Under the pieces are notes generated by a model that was not told where the DNA came from, ran no database searches, and worked only from the letters and a program-made list of their open reading frames with translations. DNA of 64,000 bases from Luteolibacter sp. SL250. Its GTDB lineage: Bacteria; Verrucomicrobiota; Verrucomicrobiia; Verrucomicrobiales; Akkermansiaceae. Each line of letters opens with the position of its first letter. Positions within the stretch are counted from its first letter, which is position 1. Positions 26,487 through 35,392 of the stretch are shown here, in pieces. A program made the position numbers and the translations under genes. The stretch covers positions 1,240,001 to 1,304,000 of the forward strand of contig NZ_CP113054.1 in assembly GCF_026625605.1 (NCBI RefSeq), given 5' to 3'.

Positions 26487-27989
26487 ATGACCAGTCATTA
26501 CCTGAACAAACTGCGGGCCACCACGGCCGCGGCGATCGCCCTGATCGCCATGCCGATGGTTGCTCCGTCCCACGCGCAAGAAACGCCGCCTGCGGCTCCC
26601 CCTGTTGAGGCTCCGGCTGCACCTGCGGCAGCCCCCGCCGCTGCGGCAACGCCAACCGTAGAGGAGCGGCTCGCGGACATCGAAGCGTATATGAACAACG
26701 TGCCACGGCCGGACAAGGAAAGTGGTGCGGATTCATTGGTCGCCGGTCCGGGACCGGGACACAACGCCTGGCAGATGGTCAGCACCGCGCTGGTCCTGTT
26801 CATGACGCTGCCGGGTCTCGCGCTGTTCTACGGTGGTCTGGTCCGCAAGAAGAACGTCCTTTCCGTTCTCGCCCAGTGCCTCGCCTGTGCCTGCGTGATC
26901 ACCCCGATCTGGTTCGTCTGCGGTTACTCGCTCTGCTTCGGTGCGGGCAACGCCCTGTTCGGTGACTTCACCTATGCCTTCTTCAAGGGTGTCGAGCCGG
27001 GCAATGTCGGCGCCGGCTTCGTCTGGATCTCCGACAGCATGTGGGCGATGTTCCAGCTCACCTTCGCGATCATCACCCCCGCCCTCATCGTGGGTGCCAT
27101 CGCCGAGCGCATGAAATTCGTCTCCCTCATGGCGTTCATCATCCTCTGGATGTTCGCGGTCTACTTTCCCTTCGCCCACATGGTGTGGTCCGGAACGGGC
27201 CTGATGTGCGGTCCTCTCAACGCTGAAGCGGGCATCAAGGCGATCGACTTCGCCGGTGGCACCGTGGTTCACATGACCTCCGGATGGAGCGCCCTGGTCC
27301 TCTGCCTCATCCTCGGCAAGCGCCGCGGCTTCGGCAAGGAGCCGATGCCTCCGCACAGCATGGTGCTCTGCATGGTCGGCACCGGCATGCTCTGGGTCGG
27401 CTGGTATGGCTTCAACGCCGGATCCGCCCTGGGTGCTGACTCCGTCGCTTCCAACGCCTTCGTCACCACGACGCTCTGCGCCGCCACCGCCGGTCTCTTC
27501 TGGGCCCTCACCGAGTGGATCTTCAAGGGCAAGCCAAGCGTGCTCGGTTTCTGCTCCGGCATCGTCGCCGGTCTGGTGGTCATCACTCCTGCCGCCGGCT
27601 TCGTCTCCGCCAGCTCCGCGATGATCATGGGTGTCCTCGGTGGTATCGTCCCCTTCCTCGCGGTTGCCTACCTCAAGAAGGCGATCGGTTATGACGACGC
27701 CCTCGACACCTTCGGTGTCCACGGTGTGGGCGGCACCTTGGGTGCGATCCTCACCGGTGTCTTCGCCAGTGCGGATGTCCATCCGGTCATCAAGGATATG
27801 AACCTCGCCGATGGCCTGCTCATGGCCCAGTTCAAAGCGGTCGGTCTGACGATCGTCTGGAGCGTGGTTGCCACGGTGGTCATCGCCTACGTCGTGAAGG
27901 CGGTCTTCGGTCTCCGTCCGAGTGCGGAAGACGAGGAAACCGGCCTCGATCTGGTGGACCACGGCGAACAAGGCTACGAAGGCCACTGA
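26487..27989 (+). CDS. amtB: ammonium transporter
   Basis: 500 aa from ATG 26487. A signal peptide (to about residue 30, PSHAQ) precedes an Ala/Pro-rich linker and a short helix, then the 11-helix Amt domain from about residue 90. Family signatures include LFYGGLVRKKNVLS, the twin-histidine positions in FAGGTVVHMTSGWSAL and TFGVHGVGGTLGAILTG, and FGLRPSAEDEETGLDLVDHGEQGYEGH at the C-terminal tail, which carries the P-II-binding region. It imports ammonium; P-II (glnB at 17677) would block it. The long processed N terminus is common in Amt proteins of this phylum. An upstream in-frame ATG at 26400 lies before the predicted transcription start and is rejected. Confidence 0.96.
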   Translation: MTSHYLNKLRATTAAAIALIAMPMVAPSHAQETPPAAPPVEAPAAPAAAPAAAATPTVEERLADIEAYMNNVPRPDKESGADSLVAGPGPGHNAWQMVSTALVLFMTLPGLALFYGGLVRKKNVLSVLAQCLACACVITPIWFVCGYSLCFGAGNALFGDFTYAFFKGVEPGNVGAGFVWISDSMWAMFQLTFAIITPALIVGAIAERMKFVSLMAFIILWMFAVYFPFAHMVWSGTGLMCGPLNAEAGIKAIDFAGGTVVHMTSGWSALVLCLILGKRRGFGKEPMPPHSMVLCMVGTGMLWVGWYGFNAGSALGADSVASNAFVTTTLCAATAGLFWALTEWIFKGKPSVLGFCSGIVAGLVVITPAAGFVSASSAMIMGVLGGIVPFLAVAYLKKAIGYDDALDTFGVHGVGGTLGAILTGVFASADVHPVIKDMNLADGLLMAQFKAVGLTIVWSVVATVVIAYVVKAVFGLRPSAEDEETGLDLVDHGEQGYEGH

Positions 27990-28019
27990 TCCTGTATCTT
28001 CCTGATACGTGAATCCCTG

Positions 28020-28049
28020 CGGGCGGACCTGGAAAGGTCCGCCCGTTTT
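28020..28049 (+). terminator. intrinsic terminator of amtB
   Basis: CGGGCGGACCT at 28020-28030 pairs perfectly with AGGTCCGCCCG at 28035-28045 around a four-base loop, followed by a T-rich tail (TTTTCGTTT). Confidence 0.9.
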
Positions 28050-28087
28050 CGTTTGCAGTGGGACTGGCGGCGGGTTCCTCTTTCCCC

Positions 28088-28537
28088 GTGAAGCACAGCC
28101 GTTTCCGGATCTTCCTGTTCATCCTCCTCGGGGTTTCCGCGTTGTTCGCGGCGGCGGCGTTCATCCTTCCCTACGAGTGGGGGCCGGATCCGAAGGCGCG
28201 CTTCAAGATCGCGGCGGTGCAGGCGAAGCGGGACCGCTCCTACTACTGGATCACCGTCCATCTGAAAAAAGGGGGGGCGGAGAACCACGATCTCATGAAG
28301 CCGGTGCGCCTCCAACTGGGCACCCTGAAGTCGCTGGAGCCCGCCGATGTCACCTTCCAGGGGAATGCGGAATCCGGCTTCACGGAGATGTGGTACAAGT
28401 TCTGGGTCTCGGAGTCGGAGGCGGCCAACCCACTGCACCTGAAGATCAACGACGGCGTCCTCACCGTCAAAACCACCGAAGGCATGCCGCCGATCCACGA
28501 CGGGATGATGAGGACTTTCTCCAATCCCCGCTGGTAA
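28088..28537 (+). CDS. hypothetical membrane-anchored protein
   Basis: 149 aa from GTG 28088 (another GTG at 28058 would add ten residues). An N-terminal membrane segment (FLFILLGVSALFAAAAFILP) is followed by about 120 residues of predicted beta structure (RSYYWITVHLKKGG, VRLQLGTLKSLEPADVTFQG, VWSEAANPLHLKINDG-like segments) without a family I recognise. It would sit in the periplasm on an N-terminal anchor. It ends six bases before coaX and probably shares its transcript, but there is no functional link. Confidence 0.7.
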   Translation: MKHSRFRIFLFILLGVSALFAAAAFILPYEWGPDPKARFKIAAVQAKRDRSYYWITVHLKKGGAENHDLMKPVRLQLGTLKSLEPADVTFQGNAESGFTEMWYKFWVSESEAANPLHLKINDGVLTVKTTEGMPPIHDGMMRTFSNPRW

Positions 28538-28543
28538 TTTCCC

Positions 28544-29281
28544 ATGGCCTGGCTGTTGATCGACAACTCGAACACCCGCACCAAGTTCGCGCTGGGGGAT
28601 GCCTCCGGCCTGCTGGAGTGGCGCGGGGTGATCCCGACAGCGGAGATTTTCCCGGCGTCCCTCGCGGAGGTGGTGGCCGGGATTTCCTATGACGCGGTGC
28701 TCATCGGCTCTGTGGTTCCGGCAAAGGCGGCCATCCTGGAGGAATTTTTCGCAGGCCGGGCACCGACGCACCTGCTGGGCTGGCGGAGTCCGCTGGGCAT
28801 CGCCATCGACTACCCGCTGCCGCAGCAGATCGGTGCGGACCGTCTGGCGAATGCGGTGGGCGTGCATGGGCGGCACGGGGCGCCCGCCATCGTCATCGAC
28901 TTCGGCACGGCGGTGACCTTCGACATCGTTTCCGGGGAGCCCGCCTACTGCGGGGGGGTGATCGCCCCCGGGCTGGGCGCCATGTCCGGCTACCTGAGCC
29001 GGAAAACGGCGCTGCTGCCGGAGATCGAGCTGGAGGAACCGCCGTCCGCCATCGGGAAATCCACGGTGCATGCCATGCAGGCGGGGGCTGTCTTCGGCTA
29101 CCGGGGGCTGGTGAGGGGCATCCTGGAGCGGCTGCGGGAGGAGCTGCCCGGGGAGCTGAAGATCATCGCCACAGGCGGGGATGCGGCCCTCATCGCGCAG
29201 GGGCTGCCGGAGATCCAGCAGGTGGACGCGGAGCTGACGCTGGATGGCCTGCGGCGAGTCGCGGCGAGGGTGTTTTCCTGA
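28544..29281 (+). CDS. coaX: type III pantothenate kinase
   Basis: 245 aa, the size of CoaX. ASKHA-fold motifs are present: LLIDNSNTRTKFAL (phosphate-1 loop, with DNSNT for the usual DIGNT), IGADRLANAVGVH (pantothenate-binding GADR), VIDFGTAVTFDIV (phosphate-2, GTA in place of GTAT) and IIATGGDAALIA (adenosine). It catalyses the first step of coenzyme A synthesis and, unlike type I enzymes, is not feedback-inhibited by CoA. It is followed after 50 bases by a ROK kinase, suggesting a small housekeeping operon. Confidence 0.94.
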   Translation: MAWLLIDNSNTRTKFALGDASGLLEWRGVIPTAEIFPASLAEVVAGISYDAVLIGSVVPAKAAILEEFFAGRAPTHLLGWRSPLGIAIDYPLPQQIGADRLANAVGVHGRHGAPAIVIDFGTAVTFDIVSGEPAYCGGVIAPGLGAMSGYLSRKTALLPEIELEEPPSAIGKSTVHAMQAGAVFGYRGLVRGILERLREELPGELKIIATGGDAALIAQGLPEIQQVDAELTLDGLRRVAARVFS

Positions 29282-29331
29282 AGAAAAAACACGTGCCATT
29301 CCCCGGTGATCCGTTAGGGATGGGCGCGGAA

Positions 29332-30279
29332 ATGAGTGACACACCTCTTGCGATTGGAATCGATTTTGGCGGCACCTCGGTGAAGACCGGAGTGGTGGAT
29401 GGCAGCGAAGTCATCGACCATGCGCCACCCATCGCGACCCCCGAGTTTGAAGGCCCGGAGGAATTGATCGACGCGATCGCCCGGACGGTGGAGGACCTGC
29501 GCGCGCGGCACCCCGGCGTGAAGGCCATCGGCGTCGGCATGCCCGGCTTCGTGAACTTCGAGACGGGCACGGTTTATAATCTCACGAACGTGCGCGGCTG
29601 GACGAACATCGGCCTGAAGGCGCTGCTGGAGGCGAAGACCGGCCTGCCGGTGACCGTGGAGAATGACGCGAACTGCATGGCCTTCGCGGAGTGGAAGCAG
29701 GGCGCGGGCCGTGGTTTCCAGCACCTGATCTGCATGACGCTGGGCACGGGCGTGGGCGGTGCGGTCATCGCCAACGGCCAGTTGGTGCGTGGGGCGCGCC
29801 ACGGCGCGGGGGAGATCGGCCAGACGTCCATCGACTACCAGGGCCGCCCGGGTGCCTATGGCAACCTCGGCGCGCTGGAGGACTACGTCGGCAACAATGA
29901 GATCACGGCGAGCGCCCGCGTGGCCTATGAGGCGGCGGGTGACCCGAAGGGTGCGGAGCAGTGCAGCCCGGCGGCCCTGGCGGCGGCGGCGAACGCGGGG
30001 GACCCCATCGCGCTGAAGATCTGGGACGACGTGGGCCGCATGATCGCCACGGCGGCGATGAACTGCTGCTGGTTGCTGAATCCGGACGCCATCATCATCG
30101 GCGGCGGCGTGGCGAAGGCGGGCAAGCTGGTGTTCGACCCGATCACCAAACACCTGCACGAGCAGCTTTCCGGTCCGTTCAAGGATGACCTGAAGATCGT
30201 CCCGGCACGCTTCGGGAATGAGGCCGGCATCGTGGGCGCGGCGGTGCTGGCGCTGGAGACGGCCGGACATCCGGGCTGA
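29332..30279 (+). CDS. ROK-family sugar kinase (glucokinase-like) lacking the zinc-binding site
   Basis: 315 aa from ATG 29332; starts at 29320 and 29293 are possible but lie too close to the AGGGA at 29315. The ATP loop is IGIDFGGTSVKTGVVD, the sugar-binding ENDANCMAFAEW and the LGTGVGGAVIANGQLVRGA phosphate-2 region are intact, and the adenosine motif is AIIIGGGVAKAG. The usual ROK zinc site (GH, then CxCGxxGC) is gone: the positions read GEIGQTSID and RPGAYGNLGALED, so His becomes Gln and the three Cys become Gly, Tyr and Ala. The catalytic Asp is kept in ENDAN. It most likely phosphorylates glucose or a related hexose. Confidence 0.9.
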   Translation: MSDTPLAIGIDFGGTSVKTGVVDGSEVIDHAPPIATPEFEGPEELIDAIARTVEDLRARHPGVKAIGVGMPGFVNFETGTVYNLTNVRGWTNIGLKALLEAKTGLPVTVENDANCMAFAEWKQGAGRGFQHLICMTLGTGVGGAVIANGQLVRGARHGAGEIGQTSIDYQGRPGAYGNLGALEDYVGNNEITASARVAYEAAGDPKGAEQCSPAALAAAANAGDPIALKIWDDVGRMIATAAMNCCWLLNPDAIIIGGGVAKAGKLVFDPITKHLHEQLSGPFKDDLKIVPARFGNEAGIVGAAVLALETAGHPG

Positions 30280-30336
30280 TATCTGATACAATTTCCTTTT
30301 TGCATTCCCGCGGCTGCGGCTCTAACTACCCAGACC

Positions 30337-31065
<729 letters not shown>

Positions 31066-31090
31066 GCACGCAGGATCTGTTTTCAAAGAA

Positions 31091-31119
31091 AGCGCCGGTA
31101 GCGATACCGGCGCTTTTTT
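31091..31119 (+). terminator. intrinsic terminator of the SOD gene
   Basis: AGCGCCGGTA at 31091-31100 and TACCGGCGCT at 31105-31114 form a perfect ten-base stem with a GCGA tetraloop, followed by five T residues. Confidence 0.95.
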
Positions 31120-31121
31120 GT

Positions 31122-31264
31122 GTAGCGAACCTCGTGAGAGGTTCGGCTGGGAGGAGTTGCCAGGACCCTCCCGCTCCGTATCCGGCGGACAGGGCATCAA
31201 GGGGAGTCCATCGTCGTGGGATGGGTGGAGTCCACCCCGCCGAAGCTCTCACGAGCTTCGCTAC
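31122..31264. repeat. REPIN-like palindromic element, second hairpin family
   Basis: A 143-base element with the same plan as those at 47 and 8134 but a different hairpin. The left end is GTAGCG then GAACCTC-GTGA-GAGGTTC (31127-31144) and CGGCTGGG; the right end is the inverse, with AAGCTC-TCAC-GAGCTT and CGCTAC. The shared GTAG head and the shared CGGCTGGG after the hairpin link it to the other family. It lies between the convergent SOD and PEP carboxylase genes. The interior has no similarity that I can see to the first family, apart from a short GGGTGGAGTCCACCC palindrome. Confidence 0.85.
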
Positions 31265-31281
31265 CCCACGACGGCGAACGC

Positions 31282-34047
31282 TCAACCCGTTGTCCGCAGG
31301 CCGGAGGCGATGGCGTTGATGGAGAGCAGCAGCTTAGGCAGCAGGGCGTCGGCCTTGGTCTTGCGGTCGTGGGCGAGGTGGTTACGCCACTGGCGGAGGA
31401 GGTCGATCTGTTGCTGGTGGAGCACGCGCAGCGGGGCTTCGCGGATGTCCAGGGTCTTCGCCATGCGAGGGCGGCGGTCCGCCATTTCACCTTCGAAGAG
31501 ATCGGCCAGCAGTTCGCGGGTCTTGTTGAACTCATCCACGGCCATGCCGAGGAATTTTTTCTTCAGTTCCTTGTCCTCCACGAGGGAGGAGTAGTCCTTC
31601 ATCAGGTCCAGGTTGGCGGAGGCGAGGTTGGTCTCCACGTTGGTGAGGACGTAGCTCATGAAGGTGGAGGAGGGGAGCGCCTTCTTCAGCGCGGCGAATC
31701 CGGCGGGGTCGGTCGCCTTCAGTTTCTCCAGCGCGGAGCCGACGCCGAACCAGCCGGGGAGGTAGAAGCGGGCCTGGGTCCAGGAGAACACCCACGGGAT
31801 GGCGCGGAGGTCACCGATGGAGAAGCCCTTCTTGCCGGTGCGGCGCGCGGGGCGGGAACCGATGCGGGAGTTCTCCAGCGCGTCGATGGGCGTGGCCTGG
31901 CGGAAGAACTCGATGAAGCCGTCCGCCTTGAGGAACTTCTGGTAGGCTTCTTGGCTCCAGGTGGCGAGCTGCGGCATGAACGCTTCGCACGGGTCCTCCA
32001 CGGGGGCGCTGTGGCGGTGGCGGGCGGTGGTCACCGCCGCTCCGGCGAGGAGCAGCTCCAGGTTGAAGGTCGCGTTGGCCAGGTTTGCGTATTTCTGGGC
32101 GATGGTTTCGCCCTGCTCCGTCATGCGGAAGCCGCCGCCCATGGCACCGTGCGGCAGCGCGGCCATGAACCAGTGGGTGGGACCCGCGCCGCGGGAGATG
32201 GTGCCGCCACGGCCGTGGAAGAAACAAAGGTTCACCTGGTGCTCCTGGCCCACCTTGGTCAGCGCGCCCTGCGCGTTGTGGAGGGCGATCTGGGCGGCGA
32301 GGATGCCGCAGTCCTTGTTGGAGTCGGAGTATCCCAGCATGACCTGCTGGCTGTCCGGCTCCCCGTTTGCCACGCGGGCCTTGCGGGAGGCCAGGGAAAC
32401 GGGGTGGACGAGGTAGGCGGAAAGGATGCCGGGTGAGCGGTCCAGGTCATCCATCGTTTCGAAAAGCGGGACCACCTGCAGCGGGCAGACCAGGCCGCCG
32501 GGGGTGAGGTCCATCAGCCCGGCCTCGCGGGCGAGCAGATAGACGCCCAGCAGGTCGGAGAGCTTCCGCGTCATGGAGACGATGAGCGAGCCGAGACCCG
32601 CGTTGCCCCATTCCTGGCGGTGGCGGACCAGCACGCGGTAGGTGTCCAGCACGTTGTCCGCTTCCTCGCCGATGCGCAGGTCATTGTGCAGGAACGGCCG
32701 GGTGGAGGTGAGTTCGTTGCTCAGGAAGGCGATGCGCTTTTCCTCATCCCAGTCCGCGTAGGACGCGCCGTCCTCCACGCCTGCGGCGATGAGCAGTTGG
32801 GAGATGGCCTTGTCGTGGAACTCGGAGTTCTGGCGGATGTCGAGGTTCGCCAGGTGGAAGCCGAACATCTCGAGCTTATGCTTCAGCGGGCGGATGGCCT
32901 GCTCGTCCAGGAGTTGGCATCCGGCCTCCGCGAGGGTGTGGGAAAGCAGGTCCAGGTCCTTCGCCAGTCCGGCGGGGGACTTGTAGCCCGGCTTGCCATG
33001 GGACTGTTGCCTGACGACGAGCGCCATCAGGTCCGCGAGCTGCCGCCACGGTTCCTCCGCGTTGCGGTCGAGAAGTTGTTTCACCTCTTCCTCCGTGGTG
33101 ATGAGGAAGGAAAGCTCGTCGATGCGGGCCTGCAGTTCCTCCTGCACCTCCGTGAGCTGGCGGGAAAGCGTGAGCTGGTTCGCCAGCGCGCTGAGTTCCC
33201 GGTGGAGGAGCTGGAAGGCCGCCTGGCGCAGTTCCGCCAGCGAGCGTTCCGTGACCTCCGGCGTGACCAGCGGGTGGCCGTCACGGTCCCCGCCGATCCA
33301 GGTGCCGAAGGTCAGGCGCGGCACGCTGCCTGCCGAGCGCAGGATTTCCAGCGGCAGCCCGGAGTCCTGCCACGCATCCGTGAAGTGCTGGTCCAGGCGG
33401 TTGACGGCGGACGGGAAAAGGTCGCGGAGGTAGTGGATGGAGTTCCGCAGCTCACTGTAGATGTCCGGGCGGACCAGGTGGATCTCCGCCGTGCGCCACA
33501 GGGTTTCCAGCACGGTGACGACCCGTTCGCGGATGTTGCGGCGCTCGCGCGGCGTGTATTTCGGATATTCGTTGCGCACCATCTCGTCGTAGAGGGCGCG
33601 GTGCCGCTCGCGGATGCTGGAGCGCTTCGCTTCCGTCGGGTGGGCGGTCAGCACCGGCTCCACGCGCACGTCCTTCAGCACGTCCAGGATCTGCTCCGCG
33701 GACAGGCCCATGCCGCGCAGCTCGCTGAGCGCCTTTGGCCACAGGCCGCGGATGGATTCCGGGCCGAGCACCTTTTCCCGCTCCCGGCGGATCTCCGCCG
33801 CGACGCGTTCCTCCACCATGTTCAGGAGCTGGAAGCCGATGGAGTAAAGCTGGGGAAGTCCCTCCGGAGCGGATCCCGGGGCCGGTTCAACGCCGGACCA
33901 CGGCATGTAGGGCAGCAGCTCGGTCTCCCCGGTGCTCTGCAGCGCATCCTTCAGGCAGCCCAGCAGGTAGCCCAGCGTGTCATCAATCAGTTCAAATCCT
34001 TCGAGGCGAAGCTGTTCGCGGGTGGGGTTGCCGGCCGTCTCTGTCAT
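31282..34047 (-). CDS. ppc: phosphoenolpyruvate carboxylase
   Basis: 921 aa from ATG 34047; the 276-base upstream extension overlaps the PEP-CTERM gene and is spurious. Catalytic signatures are intact: VEPVLTAHPTEAKRSS (catalytic His), WIGGDRDGHP, VMLGYSDSNKDCGI (Lys), FFHGRGGTISRGAGP, and the invariant C terminus (IASGLRTTG). It carboxylates phosphoenolpyruvate to oxaloacetate, refilling the citrate cycle. No acetyl-CoA or aspartate effector gene is nearby. The minus-strand start is 77 bases from the PEP-CTERM stop, with which it runs in the same direction. Confidence 0.96.
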   Translation of the reverse strand: MTETAGNPTREQLRLEGFELIDDTLGYLLGCLKDALQSTGETELLPYMPWSGVEPAPGSAPEGLPQLYSIGFQLLNMVEERVAAEIRREREKVLGPESIRGLWPKALSELRGMGLSAEQILDVLKDVRVEPVLTAHPTEAKRSSIRERHRALYDEMVRNEYPKYTPRERRNIRERVVTVLETLWRTAEIHLVRPDIYSELRNSIHYLRDLFPSAVNRLDQHFTDAWQDSGLPLEILRSAGSVPRLTFGTWIGGDRDGHPLVTPEVTERSLAELRQAAFQLLHRELSALANQLTLSRQLTEVQEELQARIDELSFLITTEEEVKQLLDRNAEEPWRQLADLMALVVRQQSHGKPGYKSPAGLAKDLDLLSHTLAEAGCQLLDEQAIRPLKHKLEMFGFHLANLDIRQNSEFHDKAISQLLIAAGVEDGASYADWDEEKRIAFLSNELTSTRPFLHNDLRIGEEADNVLDTYRVLVRHRQEWGNAGLGSLIVSMTRKLSDLLGVYLLAREAGLMDLTPGGLVCPLQVVPLFETMDDLDRSPGILSAYLVHPVSLASRKARVANGEPDSQQVMLGYSDSNKDCGILAAQIALHNAQGALTKVGQEHQVNLCFFHGRGGTISRGAGPTHWFMAALPHGAMGGGFRMTEQGETIAQKYANLANATFNLELLLAGAAVTTARHRHSAPVEDPCEAFMPQLATWSQEAYQKFLKADGFIEFFRQATPIDALENSRIGSRPARRTGKKGFSIGDLRAIPWVFSWTQARFYLPGWFGVGSALEKLKATDPAGFAALKKALPSSTFMSYVLTNVETNLASANLDLMKDYSSLVEDKELKKKFLGMAVDEFNKTRELLADLFEGEMADRRPRMAKTLDIREAPLRVLHQQQIDLLRQWRNHLAHDRKTKADALLPKLLLSINAIASGLRTTG

Positions 34048-34124
34048 GCGTGGCGCGAAATAAGCACAATCCGCGCCGAATCGGAAAGGGGATTGCCACG
34101 AATTTCCAAATACTTGGGGATATT

Positions 34125-34775
34125 TCAGCCGCGCCGGTTCCTGCGGGCCAGAGCGACCAGACCGGCGGCCAGGGCAAGACCCGTGGTTCCGGGCTCCGGC
34201 ACCAGGGCGAATCCCGGGCTGCCGACATCCTGGCCCGCCCCTCCGATGCCGTCGGAGGCGGCCCGGAAGGCTCCGTTCTCTCCGATGACGCTGGTTCCCA
34301 GCGAAGTCCCCGCCGTGTTCCACTCGAAGCTGGCACCCCCGGTGGCGGAGCCGAAGGTCGCCCTCGTCACCAGTGTCTGTGACGCGTCGTAAATGTTCAC
34401 CTCGTCCCCGCCGGCACCCAGACCTTGGAAGGATGACCCGCCGATGTTGGAAACGATCACGCCGGTGATGCCCCAGTCGGAAAGCCAGGTGCTTTCCGAG
34501 CCGATGGGTTCCTCACAGATGACGGCGGACTGGCCCGCACCGAGGACCGTCAGCGAGCCGAAGTTCGAACTGCCCGGAGTCCTGGAGCTGTCGTCCCAGG
34601 TCCAGCCGGTGAGATCCACGGCGGAGCTGCCGGTGTTGGTGATCTCGAACCAGTCACCATTGTTGCTGCCTCCGCTGGGGTGGAGGGAGGAACTCATGAC
34701 CTCGGTGATGATGATGGCCGCGCCACCCGGGACGGCGGATGCCAGCAGGGCAAGGATCGGGATGATGGATTTCAT
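34125..34775 (-). CDS. lamin-tail-domain PEP-CTERM protein
   Basis: 216 aa from ATG 34775. Signal peptide MKSIIPILALLASAVPGGA, then a lamin-tail (LTD) beta-sandwich recognisable from IIITEVMSSSLHPSGGSNN, GDWFEITNTGSSAVDLTGWT and DEVNIYDASQTLVTRATFG. The C terminus is a PEP-CTERM sorting signal: VPEPGTTGLALAAGLVALARRNRRG (the motif, a hydrophobic stretch and an Arg-rich tail). Such proteins are recognised by an exosortase and held at the surface or in extracellular material; the exosortase is not in this window. LTD domains are often found on secreted nucleases and adhesion proteins, but no nuclease domain is attached here. Confidence 0.92.
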   Translation of the reverse strand: MKSIIPILALLASAVPGGAAIIITEVMSSSLHPSGGSNNGDWFEITNTGSSAVDLTGWTWDDSSRTPGSSNFGSLTVLGAGQSAVICEEPIGSESTWLSDWGITGVIVSNIGGSSFQGLGAGGDEVNIYDASQTLVTRATFGSATGGASFEWNTAGTSLGTSVIGENGAFRAASDGIGGAGQDVGSPGFALVPEPGTTGLALAAGLVALARRNRRG

Positions 34776-34909
34776 GGGTTTCAAACGTACAGCATGCTTT
34801 GTGAGCGAATCTCCGGATTTGTCCAGATCACAGAGACGCAAGCTGGCGGGGAACCTCGGGGCAGCGGAGCCGGGGATGGCGGTGCGGGTGGGTGGATCGT
34901 GCCGGTCCG

Positions 34910-35392
34910 TCAGACTCCGGAACGGCCTTCGCGGAACTCCCTTCCTTTCCGGTGCCTTGCCTGGCCTTGCGGGATCTCCTCCGGCCCGTTTCCGGCGGTG
35001 GAAACCCCGGCTTCCAGCGTGTCAATGATCGGGCAGGCTGGTGTCTGGTCGCCGGAGCAGGAGTCAGCCAGCGTCCGCAGGGTATCCAACATTTCCTGGA
35101 GTTCCACGACCTTCTGTTCCAGGGTGCGGATGTGGCCCAGCACCATCTTTTTCACGCTGGCGCTCTTCCGGCTCCGGTCGCGCCAGAGTTGCAGCAGGTC
35201 CCGGATGTCCTCGACCTTGAAGCCGAGATCGCGGGACCGCCGGATGAAGTTGAGGACCTGCACGTCCCGGGCGGAGTAGATCCGGTAGCCCGCTCCACTG
35301 CGGTCCGCCGGGGTGATGAGGCCCACGCTTTCGTAGTAGCGGATCATCTTGGCGGAAATGCCGGATGCCTTTGCGGTCTGGCCGATGTTCAT
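34910..35392 (-). CDS. cueR: copper-responsive transcriptional regulator, MerR family
   Basis: 160 aa. An N-terminal MerR helix-turn-helix ([20 protein letters not shown], then a [16 protein letters not shown] helix) and a dimerisation helix are followed by [11 protein letters not shown], matching the CueR metal loop Cys-x7-Cys that binds Cu(I). About 35 residues after the loop extend beyond E. coli CueR and are low in complexity. Its ATG overlaps the copA stop as ATGA, so it is the second gene of a copA-cueR operon. The matching operator is at 37896-37926, so it regulates its own operon. Confidence 0.94.
   Translation of the reverse strand: MNIGQTAKASGISAKMIRYYESVGLITPADRSGAGYRIYSARDVQVLNFIRRSRDLGFKVEDIRDLLQLWRDRSRKSASVKKMVLGHIRTLEQKVVELQEMLDTLRTLADSCSGDQTPACPIIDTLEAGVSTAGNGPEEIPQGQARHRKGREFREGRSGV

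Noticed and set aside
26733-27986. Minus-strand open frame of 417 codons opposite amtB
   Set aside because: Asp/Glu/His-rich complement of a GC-rich membrane protein gene.
32620-34392. Plus-strand open frame of 590 codons opposite PEP carboxylase
   Set aside because: Shadow of a gene with complete catalytic motifs.
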